64,000 nucleotides of DNA from Pyrenochaeta sp. MPI-SDFR-AT-0127. Lineage: Eukaryota; Ascomycota; Dothideomycetes; Pleosporales; Cucurbitariaceae. Position 1 is the stretch's first letter; each line of letters starts with the position of its first letter. The notes below the pieces were generated by a model that saw only the letters and a list, made by a program, of their open reading frames with translations, searched no databases and had not been told where the DNA came from. The stretch lies in the NCBI GenBank assembly GCA_020747015.1, contig JAGTJM010000015.1:310001-374000 (forward strand). Direction: 5' to 3'. Of the stretch, positions 23,950-36,082 are shown in pieces. The position numbers and the translations under genes are program-made.

Positions 23950-24672
23950 ATGATGCCGCTCCATAAGAACCCGACAGAAACACGCCTACCCGCCTCTGAC
24001 GGCCTCATCTCTATAGAGGTCCGTGATGACATCAACTTGCACCGCAAGCACATTGTCGACATCCCATTCCATGTGATTGAGCATTTCGCGCCAAATGTGG
24101 TTTCCTTAATCGAGTTTAACACTCTGGGCGGCGACTATGCACTCCCACTCCGCCTCAGTTCCTTGGAACACGCAGAAGACGTCGAGATCCCCATTCTCAA
24201 TCAGATATTCACATATTGGCTTCACTCGCCGAAGGCCACACAGACACAGGCATTGCCCTTCTGTGAGACCATCGCAGAGAGTGTTCTGACGTACCGTGCA
24301 TTGCGAATGCTACACAGTCCCCAAGCCAAGTATCTCCGCAGCCATGTGATGCGGCGACTTCGCAACCAACCAGTAAATGAATTCGACGTTCAGACCATAT
24401 GGTGGGCGTTCCAGTTCACGTCTGAGTTTCTCGAGATGCTCAACATGCTCATGTACAACATCGTGCACTTCAACGTACTCACCTTAGAGCCAACGGGTGG
24501 CCACATTGTCTGCTTCGTCGAGACTGAGCTACTGCAGCTGAGTGAGAGCGGGCGTGAATTGATCTTATCACTTTATCGGCAGCAACAACGTGGTCTGTTG
24601 CTCAACAAATTGATCCTCCAACGAAGGCGAATCTCTCGTGCTTTCAATCATCTCTTCCGTACCGATTCTTAG
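23950..24672 (+). CDS. Fungal protein of unknown function (240 aa)
   Basis: An intronless open frame of 240 codons starting with tandem Met. There is no signal peptide or membrane segment. The N-terminal third (VRDDINLHRKHIVDIPFHVI) is rich in beta-type residues. The middle and C-terminal parts are helical and Leu-rich (AESVLTYRALRMLHSPQAKY, then LRSHVMRRLRNQPVNEFDVQ). The tail is Arg-rich. The layout faintly recalls the helical part of fungal BTB-family proteins, but no BTB core is visible. Codon use resembles neighbouring genes, which supports a real gene. I do not recognise a family. Confidence 0.6.
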   Translation: MMPLHKNPTETRLPASDGLISIEVRDDINLHRKHIVDIPFHVIEHFAPNVVSLIEFNTLGGDYALPLRLSSLEHAEDVEIPILNQIFTYWLHSPKATQTQALPFCETIAESVLTYRALRMLHSPQAKYLRSHVMRRLRNQPVNEFDVQTIWWAFQFTSEFLEMLNMLMYNIVHFNVLTLEPTGGHIVCFVETELLQLSESGRELILSLYRQQQRGLLLNKLILQRRRISRAFNHLFRTDS

Positions 24673-25760
24673 GCATATGAGAGTACAGATGGAGTCTTTG
24701 TGCAACGAATTTCGTCAATGTATCGTCATCTTGTTCACCCTTTCTCAGTTCGAATTCGTGGACTTTGAATTGGAAGCATGCATTCTCCATTCTCCATTCT
24801 CTCGTGGTGGGGGTTACGACAAGCTGGATTCATAAAATGTGCATGGCACCATGACGATGGAAATGGGCGGATCTTTTATGTATATGCAGATTTTTCTTCT
24901 CTTCGTAAGATTGTCAAGCTTCTGTTCCGCAAGAGTCATCCTACCTTATCCTAGCAGCGACAAAGAATATTGATAAAACCAGATATATGGATGATGCTCT
25001 TGTGTGAATGCCTTGAATGAACCCTAATCCAAGTGCAGTTAGCGATAGTTCAGGATGTACATGGTTTTTCTATAAAATCTTATTGCCAAATCACAGGGAT
25101 GGAATGGCGAATGGCTTGAAATATTTATGCAAACCAGGCTAAAGTTTAGTCAGCTCTAGGTGCCAGGCGGTGATGGCATCAGTGGTGTCTGGAGGAAAGA
25201 TGAAGACGATGCATATTACGTATTAACACCGCTCTTAGGAAGGCTATCAACAAAACGATTCCCGACATCGCCCAAGGCCTTTTCTGGTTGCCGATAGATG
25301 AGTCGTGTGAAGGACCAGAGGAAAGAATCTGGAGGCGGCCCATGTCCAACTCAACAATTGTATGGCATGACCATTTGTCCGCTTTGTCTCGCCTTCAACA
25401 CTTGGAAAGAAATAAAAGAAGAAAATCTATTTACAACTGGAGTAAAGTCTTCAAAAGGGGTTATTTCAGTCGAATCCTGAAGCTTTACTTGCATCAGAAA
25501 TGTCGATGAGTCGAAGTGGAGTCGTAAGCATTTCAGTCGCCAATATCCTCCGTGAGGACTGGCCTAGCTTGCGACAGAGCAACCCCATTATCGCTCGACA
25601 ACGTAATGTATTGACCAAATTGCGTCTACTTGAGACGGCTAAAATGAAATGTGGCTCGAAATTGTCGTGAGAACCCAACATCTACAAGAGAGATGAAAAA
25701 GTTGTATTATTTTTTGATATGTGTCGGACATTGATAGTTGTATGTTGATCAGGCGCGAAC
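24673..25760. other. Intergenic between convergent genes
   Basis: About 1.1 kb receiving the 3' ends of the gene at 23950 and of the SUN gene. It contains scattered A/T-rich stretches. Small open frames near 25290-25510 lack recognisable domains. Confidence 0.4.
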
Positions 25761-27222
25761 TTAACCATCTGAGAGGACAATGACAAGCGTGCCTCCGCGT
25801 TTGGTAGAGGCCTGATAAGACAAAAAAATTAGTGCTGTCTGTTCTGAGGTCAAATGCAACTTACCGTGCAACCCCGATCCTTGTCATCCCAACATTCATC
25901 TCCTTGACAGTACTGATTGGTGGACCTTTTGTATTTGCACGGGCCTGCAACGGCATCGCCTGTGAAAGTGATGTCGTAGTCGAGGCGTTCTGTTTTGCAC
26001 AGTTCGTTCTGCTTCAAACTAGAGAACCCGGTCTTCATCGCAACATCGTCGAAGGATGTTCCTAAGATTGTGGGTGACCAGTTGCCTTTACCCTTCCCTT
26101 CCTCACCCCAAGTGCAAGCCTCGCTTTCAGGTACACCCTGTTTGTTGACGTAGTAGTGAGCAGAGGTTGCACCACCTTTCCAGAAGTAGTATTTGCTCTT
26201 GTCAGGATTGGCGAGGAAACCAGTCTCGCCGGGATTAACGGTGAGGGGAAAGGACATTGACTCCGTGCCTATTCAATGTAAGAAGCTATGTTTAAAGCGA
26301 AATCACAAAACATACCTGGATAGTCGGTACGGCATATAGAGACTGACTTTGAAAGGTTGTTTTGCACCTTCACTGTCATGTCCTTGGAACCATTACCGCA
26401 AAGCGTTTTGCCAATGGAACCATCTGCCATTTCCAAGAAGCCTTTGTCATTGCAGAACAAGCCGCCGACAGATTGACCAGTTCTGCCCTGCTTTTGTGGA
26501 AAAGAGAGCTTGAGATAAGGGTTTGGGCAACCGTACGAACAGAAACTACCAGATGTGCAACAGGAACCGTCATCACAGGAGCCTTTCGGAACGGTGGTGA
26601 TGTCGTCAAAGCCATCGATTCCACGATATAAGGGTGCCTGGATGCCTGACCATCCTCCCAGACCTTCGTGCGCGAGTGGCAGGGCGCCATAGCCGTACGG
26701 GAACTCACTGCATGGGATTTTGCCGTTGGGGAATTCTTTGTCGCAAGAAGCGCAGTGACCATTCTTATCGACCAGATCTGCCCATCCATTTGACGAGTTA
26801 TCTAGAGGCTGCGCGGGTGAATAGTCAGAAGGCGGATTTGAGGCAGAATTGGTTGATGGTTTATCGGTGGGCTTGGGTTTTTCTTCCTTGTTGTCATCTT
26901 TAGCTGGCTGAGGGTCTTGCTTTGGTTCGGGTGATGGAGTGGCTAATGCGACCGGGCTGTTTGCTGACGTTGACAGGCTACCATCTTCTCCCCACATCAG
27001 AGTACCATTGGCGATACCCTGGCGGACTTCCTCTTCGGAAACAGAATGGCCATCAAGCAGGTAGACAACATGAGTTTCAACTGCCGCGGGCGTGTACACG
27101 ACATTGTCAGGTCGAGCATCGCGTCTAGCGACTCCATGCGCATGACGGTGCGCATACGGATGCGGCTTCGCTACGGTGACTGTCGCAACAGCAGCGAGGG
27201 TAGTGATATATTGAAGCTTCAT
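25761..27222 (-). CDS. SUN-family secreted cell-wall protein (GH132)
   Basis: Exons 27222-26316, 26268-25865 and 25811-25761 join in frame to give 453 residues. The N-terminus is a signal peptide (MKLQYITTLAAVATVTVA) followed by His-rich and Arg-rich sequence with a Kex2-like ARR site. A Pro/Ser/Lys-rich linker (EPKQDPQPAKDDNKEEKPKP) precedes the Cys-rich SUN domain. Recognisable blocks are SCCTSGSFCSYGCPNP, QGRTGQSVGGLFCNDKGFLE, VSICRTDYPGTESM across the first splice, and CQGDECWDDKDRGC near the end. SUN proteins (Uth1, Sim1, Nca3 types) act on beta-1,3-glucan in wall morphogenesis and septation. The short last exon ends GGTLVIVLSDG; without it the reading frame would stop just after the donor. 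Confidence 0.88.
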
Positions 27223-29248
27223 GGCAGCGTAGTGTCCCAACAGGTGATTTGGTGCAAGTTGCCGACTGCCCTGCACACTGTAAGTAAGTGTTACAGGAGA
27301 GCGGACGGTCCAGAAGCAACTGACCTCTTCTACTTTTAGTTTGTTTGTTTTTGCGTGTCCACTCTACTTGGAATGAGGAAGAAGCGTGTATGTATGCTGA
27401 TACTGCCAAAGGAGTGAAATGGAGATAATGCTCCAGGTAGAGGCGCAAAAGAATGGCTTATAGAGCGTGAACCGCAACAAAGTCAAAGTCTCACTTGTAC
27501 TGTTGCAGCGTAAGTCGCACGACAGACAAGAGTTGAGGGCGAGGAAGTGGTAGATAGGTTGTTTGCCAAGCGCTGGGGTCTCCACTAGCGTGGTTGGTGT
27601 TTGTGCAGGCAGGCGCAGTTGAATGCGGGAATGTGCATACCTCAAATTAGACTGAATGCCTTTTCGGGTTCCGCCACAAGATTGGTCCAGGCGTAATGAG
27701 CGGAAGCGAGTCTCGATTTGCAGATGAATGTGTGGGGTAAGCACGCCAGAAAAAGACCAAAGGAAGGACAAATAGAAGTGGTCAGATGAGGGAGAGGAGA
27801 GGATGAGGTGGATGCGAAAGAGAGGAGAGGTAAAAGGAAAAAAAAAGAGAAAACAATGATTAATCTCAGGGACGAGAGCGATATAACCAACTCTGGCTTG
27901 TGACACTGTTGCATTGGGCGCATTTCATTAACATGTTATGGTTCGACCCACCTGTGCCACCTGAACGTACCCATACGGACCACAAGGCGAGTATAATTGC
28001 GGATAGTGCGTAATGTTGAATCGAGGCACAGTTCATTGAATGCTCGGCGGCTCCAACTTTAGTGGCGTGGCGAAAGAGGGACTCGGAGACTCCAAGGTGT
28101 TGGCAAGTCTCAGACGGCACATGGACCTGGCTCGGCGCGAGCTTCTCCTGTCATGCTGCTGTGTAACATTGGTCCCTGGCTAGGCTAACAATGGCGAGCA
28201 AGAAGCGCCCACAATCTATGAGGCAAGAATGTGGCACGGTGAAGGAAAATAGCAGAACGAATGACGGCGTGGCGGCAACATGATGGTCCAGATTGAATAT
28301 AAGCAGCGTTCCTTGGAGTATTGTTAGCATTGGAAATAGTTTCTCTGGTATCGTTTCCTCTACCCTGATCATTGTCTTATCTCGCAGAGGATAATTTCAA
28401 CCTGTTCCGCCTTGTTTATGTGTTTTCTCGTTGTGCACAAGAGAGTCCAAGGCTGCCCATCCCATATGCGAGAGCCGGTTTCTAGGCGCTTAGAATAGCG
28501 CGCAGCACTTCGCGGCAAAAGCAGACATTAAGGAGAACGACGATCAATTCAGGGATGGTGGGCGCTTGCGTGCATTGTGCAGGGAACGCACTGTCCGCTT
28601 TGCTGCAAGAACGTTGAGCGGGTAAAGTTGAACATCATTACCGAGGGGTCGCAAGAATCATGGACGATAGAGAGAAGATGATGGATCTCCAATATTGATT
28701 CAATCTCCTTTGCGGCACAGTTGTAGACTTCGAGGTTCCAGCAATGGTTACTCGAGCATTTCGTGCACCCAATTCCAACCTTGAAAATGGTGCTTTTCCA
28801 GTTGCTACTTGGCCCCGCTCGAGGGTTGGTGGCTGGGAGAGTACTAATAGGAATTGTTGACACAATTTCGAGGATGGCAAGGATGGTGGTGCGAAATATT
28901 ATGAGTCGAGTGGATTCATTGCCACTACGTCCCACGTGTTCACAATAAAGACAATGGAGAACATCAGTCAGCTCCAAGAAGGAGAGTGTTCGCTGAGGTT
29001 GTTTTAGCGGTATGCCTCAACTGTTCCACGACGTATGCTCCTCGTGCCCTGTGACTGAGACATGCGTCTCCGTAAGATGTTCGTGGCTGGAAACAATACA
29101 GCGGAATAGAGGATAATCTATATACAAGTCGATCTACCATGCTATTGATTTTCCAGCGCCATAGATTCAGCAACACTGATTCCTTCCCGTCTGGTGAAAA
29201 GCACCGTTAGACAAGGCTCATCTCCCGTACAACCGTCAGACAAGTGGT
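27223..29248. promoter_or_regulatory. Long non-coding stretch upstream of the SUN gene
   Basis: About 2 kb. It holds the promoter and probably a long 5' leader of the SUN gene on the left and the 3' UTR of BZZ1 on the right. Open frames of 180 codons (27364-27906, minus) and 142 codons (28549-28977, minus) show no domain, so I leave them uncalled. A small undetected gene cannot be excluded. Confidence 0.4.
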
Positions 29249-31839
29249 CTATACTTGCTGGATGTAGTTTGCGGGCACACTTCGCACTACTCCATCGCGT
29301 TCTACATCTGCCCAGCCATCGCCCGCATCCATGTTGATAAGCACAAATCGGTCTCCTTCAGTCATGGAATGCTCCGCCTCACTTGACGCAGTGTAGTCGT
29401 AGAGAGCCTCCACGTACTTGAGCTTCTTAGCACCACGCTTGGGCGCCACTGCGGGCCCCTTCTTTTTACCAACGACCGCAGCACTGAGATTGGTTGTGGA
29501 TGCTGATGATGCAGAATATGTCGAATCAGGACGATTCGAAGAGAAAGTAGAGGCTGTAGTTGGGGGCGTCGCGGTCAAGATCTCCACATAAGCTGCTGGA
29601 ACAAGGCCTTCTTTAGACCCAGCCCGGACTTTGATCCACCCGGAACCGTCTGTGTGGTCATTTGTGAGCGAGGCGCCCAAGAGAATTTGAAACATAGGAG
29701 ACAGGTTCGCATAAGACCTACCATCAGGTTCCAGAATGGTGACATCTCTTCCATCGGCGACGGTCAATTCGCCTTCACCATTCTCTTGGTAAGCGTACAA
29801 CATCCTTCCCCTGACCTCCGCCATCTTTGGTGTAGGTGGTGGAAGATCACCATCATCTTTGACGTACTGCGCAGGTGGAGGAGCAACAATCCGGTTCCTC
29901 CTAGGGCCAGTCGCAGGCGCAGAGACCTTCTTTTCTACGGGTGGTGGTTCTTCAGCGGTTGGTGACATACCCCCTGAGATTGACCGGTGAGCTGTCGCCG
30001 AATAACCTGAGCTAAGGGTGTTCATAGAGTTGACTGTATCGCTTCGGCCCAACCGTGGCAGGTCGGAATGAGAGCCTGAAGCGGCGCCATTAGTACCGGT
30101 CACGGTGTGTGCAGCCTTTTGACGTTCGTCCTTCAACTTCTTTTTCTCTTCTTTACTCTGTTCGCCAGGGCAATCTGCTGGCACTTTCATTTCACACTTG
30201 CTATGGCATGTGTAACCACAATCTCGACAGTCAAACCCTTTAGCAGACAAGCCCCATATTCGGTCGCCGCACAAGTCGCAGTTTGTGGGTATCTTAAAGG
30301 TTTGGGACTTGAAGTTGTGATTTCGTGCACCAATGCTGAGGTCGCCTACGACTGAGGTGATGGTGGACACTTCCACTTCGGCACTAACCTTTTGTCGCTC
30401 TACTTCATGCATCGCTTCTTGAATGGCAAAAATGGCACGAACGACGTCTACTTCATCTCGTTTATCCCTTCCTTCTCGGATATTTCGTCGTACTGCCTTA
30501 GCATTCTCCACTTCTTTCCGCTTCTTGTCTAACTCGCGCCGGTGGTCTCCTAATGAAGCTTTAGTCTTGGTGAGCTTATTGCGCAAAAACACCGTTGCAG
30601 ATTCGTCGACCGCAATGCTGTTGTCATCCAACCAGACTGGACTGGGCTCGAATTGAAAATCGCCAGGCTCTTGCCATGGACCAGCGTTATGGCGCACAAA
30701 CATCATGGAATCAAGGAGAGGATTGTTACGCGGAATCTCGGCGGAGAGGTGCTTCATATAATCGGCACTGCGCGTCAGAGTTTGATTTTCGATATTTGCA
30801 GCAAGTAACCATATCGAATTTAGCTTGTTGACGCGTGTTTCAGAAAGATCTTGGAGGCTCTGTGACTGTCAACTATGCGCTGCGACCCTCATGGCCATAC
30901 TTACGTCCAGAACTTCGGGGACGTACTCGTGGTAGTACATCTCCTTTTGCTTGTTCGTTACATTGATACTAATAAGATAAGTGTTCTTGAGAGGTCAGTA
31001 GATATTTAATTATGTGCGCAGTAAAACGGACCTTGACATTTCGCATCTCGACTTGTTGTTGCTCAAACGCATTGCGCGCTTTGCCTTTGCCATGATCGAA
31101 CGCCCCGTCAACCTTTTTGCGACGGCTTTCCACCTCTTGGCAGACGCTGTCGTATTTGCCCTTCTGTTTGCGTAGCTCCGCATATTGGCTGTCACGCTCT
31201 TTCTCCAGCTTCGAAGCAAAATCGCCGTGCAGCTTCCGCAGCTCCTCACATCGTGTGCCGAGAGTTTTCAAAGGGTCGGCGAGTTGGGTAATGAGAGCGC
31301 CAGCGAACTGGTCGTGTTCCGAGGCGCGAGACTCGAGGGTACCCAGTTGAACACCCCATGTTGTCATAGAAGCACTGCAACCATAGTATCAGCAGCCATG
31401 CGCAACCGCAGCACCAAGATGAATACCTCTCGAGCGAGCCAGGAGTGACCGTGGGCGTGTCGCCAACACTCAGGCTGCTCACTTTCTTTGCCTTCTTTTC
31501 ATAGTATTTCTTTGCTAGCGCACTGAGTTTGGCCGCATATTCTTTCTCTATGGCACTACGCTCTCGGTAGAATTGTTGGATATCGTCCAGCCAAGAGATG
31601 CCGCCGGAGACCTAGAGTCCCTTGAATCAGCACCGAAGCGGACGGGACGCGAATAGTCCCAGGGAGATCATGCGCAGGTGTCTTTTAAAAAACCAGAACA
31701 TATGTCAGGCACGTACCCAAGCGTTGACGTTCTTGAAGCCATCCTGTGAATTATCCATTAGTGTGCATTCGGCGGCGCAGTCTGGAGATCGCATTACCTT
31801 CAATTCAGCGCCAAACTGGGGCGCAATGTCGACCTCCAT
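29249..31839 (-). CDS. BZZ1: BZZ1: F-BAR, C1 and double SH3 actin-assembly adaptor
   Basis: Seven exons: 31839-31798, 31743-31717, 31611-31427, 31374-31032, 30985-30905, 30859-29722 and 29649-29249 give 738 residues. The protein starts MEVDIAPQFGAELK and carries the FCH/F-BAR domain (GISWLDDIQQFYRERSAIEK, then EYAAKLSALAKKYYEKKAKK) through a long coiled coil to about residue 400. A C1 zinc-finger-like domain follows (HNFKSQTFKIPTNCDLCGDR to CGYTCHSKCEMKVPADC). Two SH3 domains end the protein (GRMLYAYQENGEGELTVADG and VEALYDYTASSEAEHSMTEG). Bzz1 bends membrane and recruits Las17/WASP at endocytic actin patches. Exon 2 is only 27 nt. The last intron, 72 nt, interrupts the first SH3. Confidence 0.92.
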
Positions 31840-32481
31840 TGCTTCAGTGAAGAGAACAGGTCAACGACTAGTACGGCAGCTACCGGCACCCCAGACATGG
31901 AGGATGTTGAGCTCTTGAGGAGTGGTGGGGAAAGGTTACGCGGACTGCAGTTGGCTTCCGTGTCCAGCTGCCCAATTTGGTGGGGCAGATGGCTGACATA
32001 CGAGGCGGTGCGCGCCCAGATGGAATGGTCGGAATCTCTGCCGTGCCGTCTTCTGCCAGGCCTTTTCTATGAATATGTGGAATGTGATATGGATGCCCTC
32101 CAGGACCGTATTTTGCGCGAGAAGCAGGGACATGCAGTGTCCCAAAGATGCACACCCTCACCGCGGGCGCACCTGCTGTTCATGCAGGCCGCTGCCTAAA
32201 GCTGCCTAGCGCTTGAGGCTCTTTCCGCCTTGAACCTCCCCGCCAAAGCCTTGAGCTCTCACAAATTCGCGTTGCATTGACCCAAACAACAACACCATTG
32301 ATTGCTCTACCCGACACACGCTTTCTTTGAGCCCAAATCAAGCCTGCGCCCATAATAGCCTTGTAATCGGTATTGCTACACACCGTCCGCAGTTCATACG
32401 ACTGAAAGGCCCCCACCCTACCCCTCTCACCGACCGAATTATTGCAGGAAACAACAGCTCTCCCGCACCTTGAAAGTCGCC
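31840..32481. promoter_or_regulatory. Bidirectional promoter BZZ1 / DBP5
   Basis: 640 bases separate the divergent start codons. Pyrimidine-rich sequence precedes the DBP5 ATG. No other gene seen. Confidence 0.5.
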
Positions 32482-34025
32482 ATGTCTTCAACGGAGGAGA
32501 AGCCCGCACAGGACTCGGTCGCACCATCTCAGGTCGACGGCAGCGGGGAGTCAGGGAATGGCTCTGCTCTAGCAGAGACTGAGCGCGAAGTTGAGGTCAA
32601 GCTCGCCGACCTACAGGCAGACCCCAACAATCCACTGTTCTCAGCGAAATCATTCGAAGAGCTCCAACTGTAGGTAGCTTTCAATTTAGCAACTTTATAC
32701 ACGAGCTAACTGCAGCAGCACTGACGAGCTACTCAAGGGCATCCGTCATATGAACTTTCGGAAGCCGTCCAAGATCCAGGAGAAGGCCTTGCCCCTACTT
32801 CTCATGAACCCGCCAACCAACATGATTGCGCAATCACAGTCAGGTACCGGAAAGACCGCTGCCTTCTCATTAAACGTACTTTCTCGCATCGACCTCTCAA
32901 ATCCAGAGCCCCAGGCACTGGCGCTTGCCCCCAGTCGAGAGCTTGCCCGACAGATTCTGGGCGTCATCACACATATGGGCCAGTTCATGGATGGCTTGAA
33001 GACTATGGCTGCGATCCCAGATCCGTCCAGAAGGGGACAACAATTCAACGCCCAAATCCTTGTTGGTACACCAGGGACAGTTCAAGATATGCTGAAACGG
33101 CGTCTGATCAATCCAAAAAACATCAAGATTCTTGTATTGGATGAGGCAGATAACATGCTTGACCAGCAAGGTCTAGGCGAGCAATGCACCCGTGTTAAAG
33201 CTCTATTGAGCAAGGACATTCAGACGGTTCTCTTCTCGGCTACCTTCCCACCCAATGTCATTGACTATGCCACCAAGTTTGCACCGAAGGCAAACGTTCT
33301 GACGCTGGCACACGATGAATTGACCATTGAGGGCATCAAGCAGTTGTACATCGATATCGACCAGGACAACGACAAGTACGATACGCTTCTCAAGTTTTAT
33401 GGTCTTATGACACAAGCGTCGTCGATCATCTTCGTCAGAGTGAGTACATCAAATTTACTCTGGATCCACATGACTAATTTTGGCAGACGCGGAGGACGGC
33501 CGAGGAGCTGGAACGTCGCATGGTCGCAGAAGGTCACAAGGTTGCGCAACTTAGTGGTGCTCTTGAGGGCCCTGAGCGTGACCGAATTATCGACCAATTC
33601 CGGTCTGGAGAGGCCAAGGTACTCATCACAACAAATGTTCTCGCCCGCGGGATCGATGTGCAATCGGTCACTATGGTTATCAACTACGTGAGTCTGGATT
33701 GATATTCTTCATTGCGCAGCATATACTGACCTCACAGGATGTCCCGACTATGGCCGATGGGCGAACAGCAGACCCTGAGACATATCTCCACCGTATCGGT
33801 CGAACCGGTCGATTCGGACGTGTTGGTGTAGCGCTGACATTTGTCCATGACAAGGCGAGCTGGACGCAACTGCACCAAATTGCGAGTTACTTTAAGACGG
33901 ATCTACACCCAATTGATACGAGCGACTGGGACGCTGTAGAGGATTTGATTCAGACTATCATCAAGAGCTCACGGGCTGGCAAAAGTACACAAGAAATGAC
34001 AGAAATGATTACTGGAGGATTATAG
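32482..34025 (+). CDS. DBP5: DBP5: DEAD-box ATP-dependent RNA helicase for mRNA export
   Basis: Exons 32482-32669, 32719-33439, 33487-33687 and 33738-34025 give 465 residues. The helicase motifs appear in order: Q motif FRKPSKIQ, motif [11 protein letters not shown], Ia [30 protein letters not shown] across a splice, [11 protein letters not shown], and [32 protein letters not shown] and the ending SKSTQ-like MTEMITGG match Dbp5 rather than other DEAD-box groups. Dbp5 acts at the cytoplasmic face of the nuclear pore with Gle1 and InsP6, stripping export factors from mRNA, and also works in translation termination. The exon 2 acceptor can be 32718 or three bases earlier, which changes one residue. 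Confidence 0.93.
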
Positions 34026-34424
34026 ACATGAGCGAAGAGAACGGAGAGTGAAGGTCACGCAGAGCTGGTTGGGGCCCCATGAATCAGACGAATGTATGAG
34101 AATGTAGGAGATGAAGTGGAATATTTGCGAGGGTAGTGCCAGAATAATTGGTACATTTTCTCGCGATCATAGCGAGCATGTGGACAAGACGACTATGTCC
34201 CAAAAAATAGATGGAGCATATGTAACAATTTGAGATACCCAGCAACAAATCCTTGCTCTTTTCTCCTTTCGTGATTGAGATCCAAGTCACCTGAAATTCT
34301 TACCAAAAAGAACACTTGCTCTGAAGCTCCTACATGTTCACTCTTTTGCCCTGTAGCGTTGCGTCTGGTCTAAATTTTCCTCCCCATTAGATTTCAATCT
34401 ACACACATTCTGCAGGCCTGAGCC
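34026..34424. other. Intergenic between convergent genes
   Basis: About 400 bases holding the facing 3' UTRs of DBP5 and the DUF202 gene. No feature beyond that. Confidence 0.45.
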
Positions 34425-35292
34425 TTATCGTTCAAAAACACTCGGCGAGGTAGTCAATATAATAACCAAACTACTGGCAATCAACGCGCCCGAAATGGCG
34501 CTAACAACCATAATACTGCCTCTACTCGCTGGGAACTTTCCTCTGATTACATAGTGCTGTGCCTCAAAGTAGCGATGAAAGCCAATGAACAGCATGACGA
34601 TGCTAATACCGATGAATGTTGCTCCCAAGGGTTTACCAAGGTGACGGATTTTGGCCTGCGGGGAGTCGGCGATTTGATATTGCAAGTTCGCAAGAAAGTC
34701 AGAGGTGGAGTGGTTCTCGTGCGAAGACTTGTTGGACAGGCTTGTGTTTAGGCGGAAGAGTTGGGTAATTGCTATGCCGATACTGGCAAAGGATAAGGAG
34801 GTACGGAGCCAAGCTAGAAATGTTCTCTCTATTGACACCGGGTTTGTCAGGAAAGAAGAATACAAAAGCCAATCAGTGCCTTCTGGAGCAGGACATACCT
34901 AAAGCCAAGTGATCTCTTGCAACACTACCTTTATTCTCCAACTCGATACTCCCATACTTGTCCCAAAATACTCGCCACCGTCCCTGTTCTCGTCTCTCTT
35001 CAGCCGCAGCTTCACGCTCGGCACTTTGTCGCCTGTCATTGACTATTTGTGATCCTGCTGCTCCACCATTGCGTTGCGCTTCGGTGGTTTTCGAAGTAGA
35101 GCCGGGGGCGGGGTTATCGGAAGTGCTGCGCTGAGCCGGTATCGACGGCGATATTGACTCGTAATCTTTTGCTGAGGATTGTGGGTGTGAAATGATGGGT
35201 GATGCTTCATTGACAGCTGTGGTTCGAGGGGATGTGGGCGAAGTGGGTTCCTGATCGGAGCTGCGGTTGCGGGGCGCACTGTCGTTCGCCAT
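34425..35292 (-). CDS. DUF202 (YidH-type) membrane protein
   Basis: Exons 35292-34899 and 34828-34425 join in phase to give 265 residues. The first half is a polar Ser/Pro/Glu-rich region. It ends [20 protein letters not shown] and runs into the DUF202 signature [20 protein letters not shown], assembled over the splice. Three hydrophobic helices follow: [33 protein letters not shown] and [23 protein letters not shown]202 proteins are small three-helix membrane proteins. Fungal members include subunits related to vacuolar transporter chaperone components, which share this domain with SPX proteins, but no SPX domain is present here. The function of this one is unknown. Confidence 0.85.
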
Positions 35293-36082
35293 GTCTGTTC
35301 GCCTCTCTGATCCCAAGATCGTCGTGTCTTGCTTGATGGCGGTCAATTGTTTAGAGTTACCGATCGACCCGGCGCTTGCAGCTGAAAGTTTTGAGTTCAA
35401 AGTAGTCCAGCGTGATTCGCACTGTCACGGGAAGCTATACGCTCACGCGCGCGGAGTCGAGGTGTTGAGTACCGGCAGCCTGGGCGGCTCTATATCGCTC
35501 CAGGGAAAGGTCCGATCGCCTGCATGCTTGGGAATGACTCGACGCGCGATCATCTTGGAAGCGAGCTGGAATCCGTCTGAGATTGTCAAAGACATGCAGT
35601 TGCGAGGGTAGCGTGTGAATACGTGATCCCGTGTGGAGGTGACGCAAGAGCTGCAAAAGTGGGATGCAAGGTGCAACTGCCCTATGCCAATTGGAGGCAG
35701 TTTATACAGGGTCCAGTCCAGGTCCAGGCTAAGTTCCATCGTGCGTCCGCGGAGTGAGCTTGTTTTTTTGGTAGCTTCAACGGCGTCTTGTTGACGGAGA
35801 TGTGACCATAAGTCCAATGTTGCTTATGTTTTCACTCTTCATCTATTCAAACACATCAGCGCAATCAGTGCTTTTGAGATTCTTTAATTCAATGTCTAAA
35901 AGTTTTCTTGGTATATCCCTTGCCTGCAAGCTATTGATACCTGCACAAAGTTGCTATGTAGTACATGCGAAAAAAATCTCCCGTCGCCCACAGCTGCAAA
36001 AGGATATGTCGAGGATTGCCCATACAAACGCCGCCCAATGACCGCTGGAGCCGAAGCCTAGCCCCACATATTTGATGGGTAT
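35293..36082. other. Intergenic upstream of DUF202 gene
   Basis: About 790 bases with the promoter of the DUF202 gene and the 3' UTR of the Mnn9-like gene, both minus strand. Open frames on the plus strand (35267-35611) overlap the DUF202 5' end and have no domain. Confidence 0.4.

Noticed and set aside
27364..27906. 180-codon minus-strand open frame upstream of the SUN gene
   Set aside because: Hydrophobic and Ser-rich but no domain or supporting splice pattern; more likely leader or promoter DNA.
28549..28977. 142-codon minus-strand open frame with several Cys
   Set aside because: No signal peptide at the start and no known Cys pattern; not enough to call a secreted small protein.
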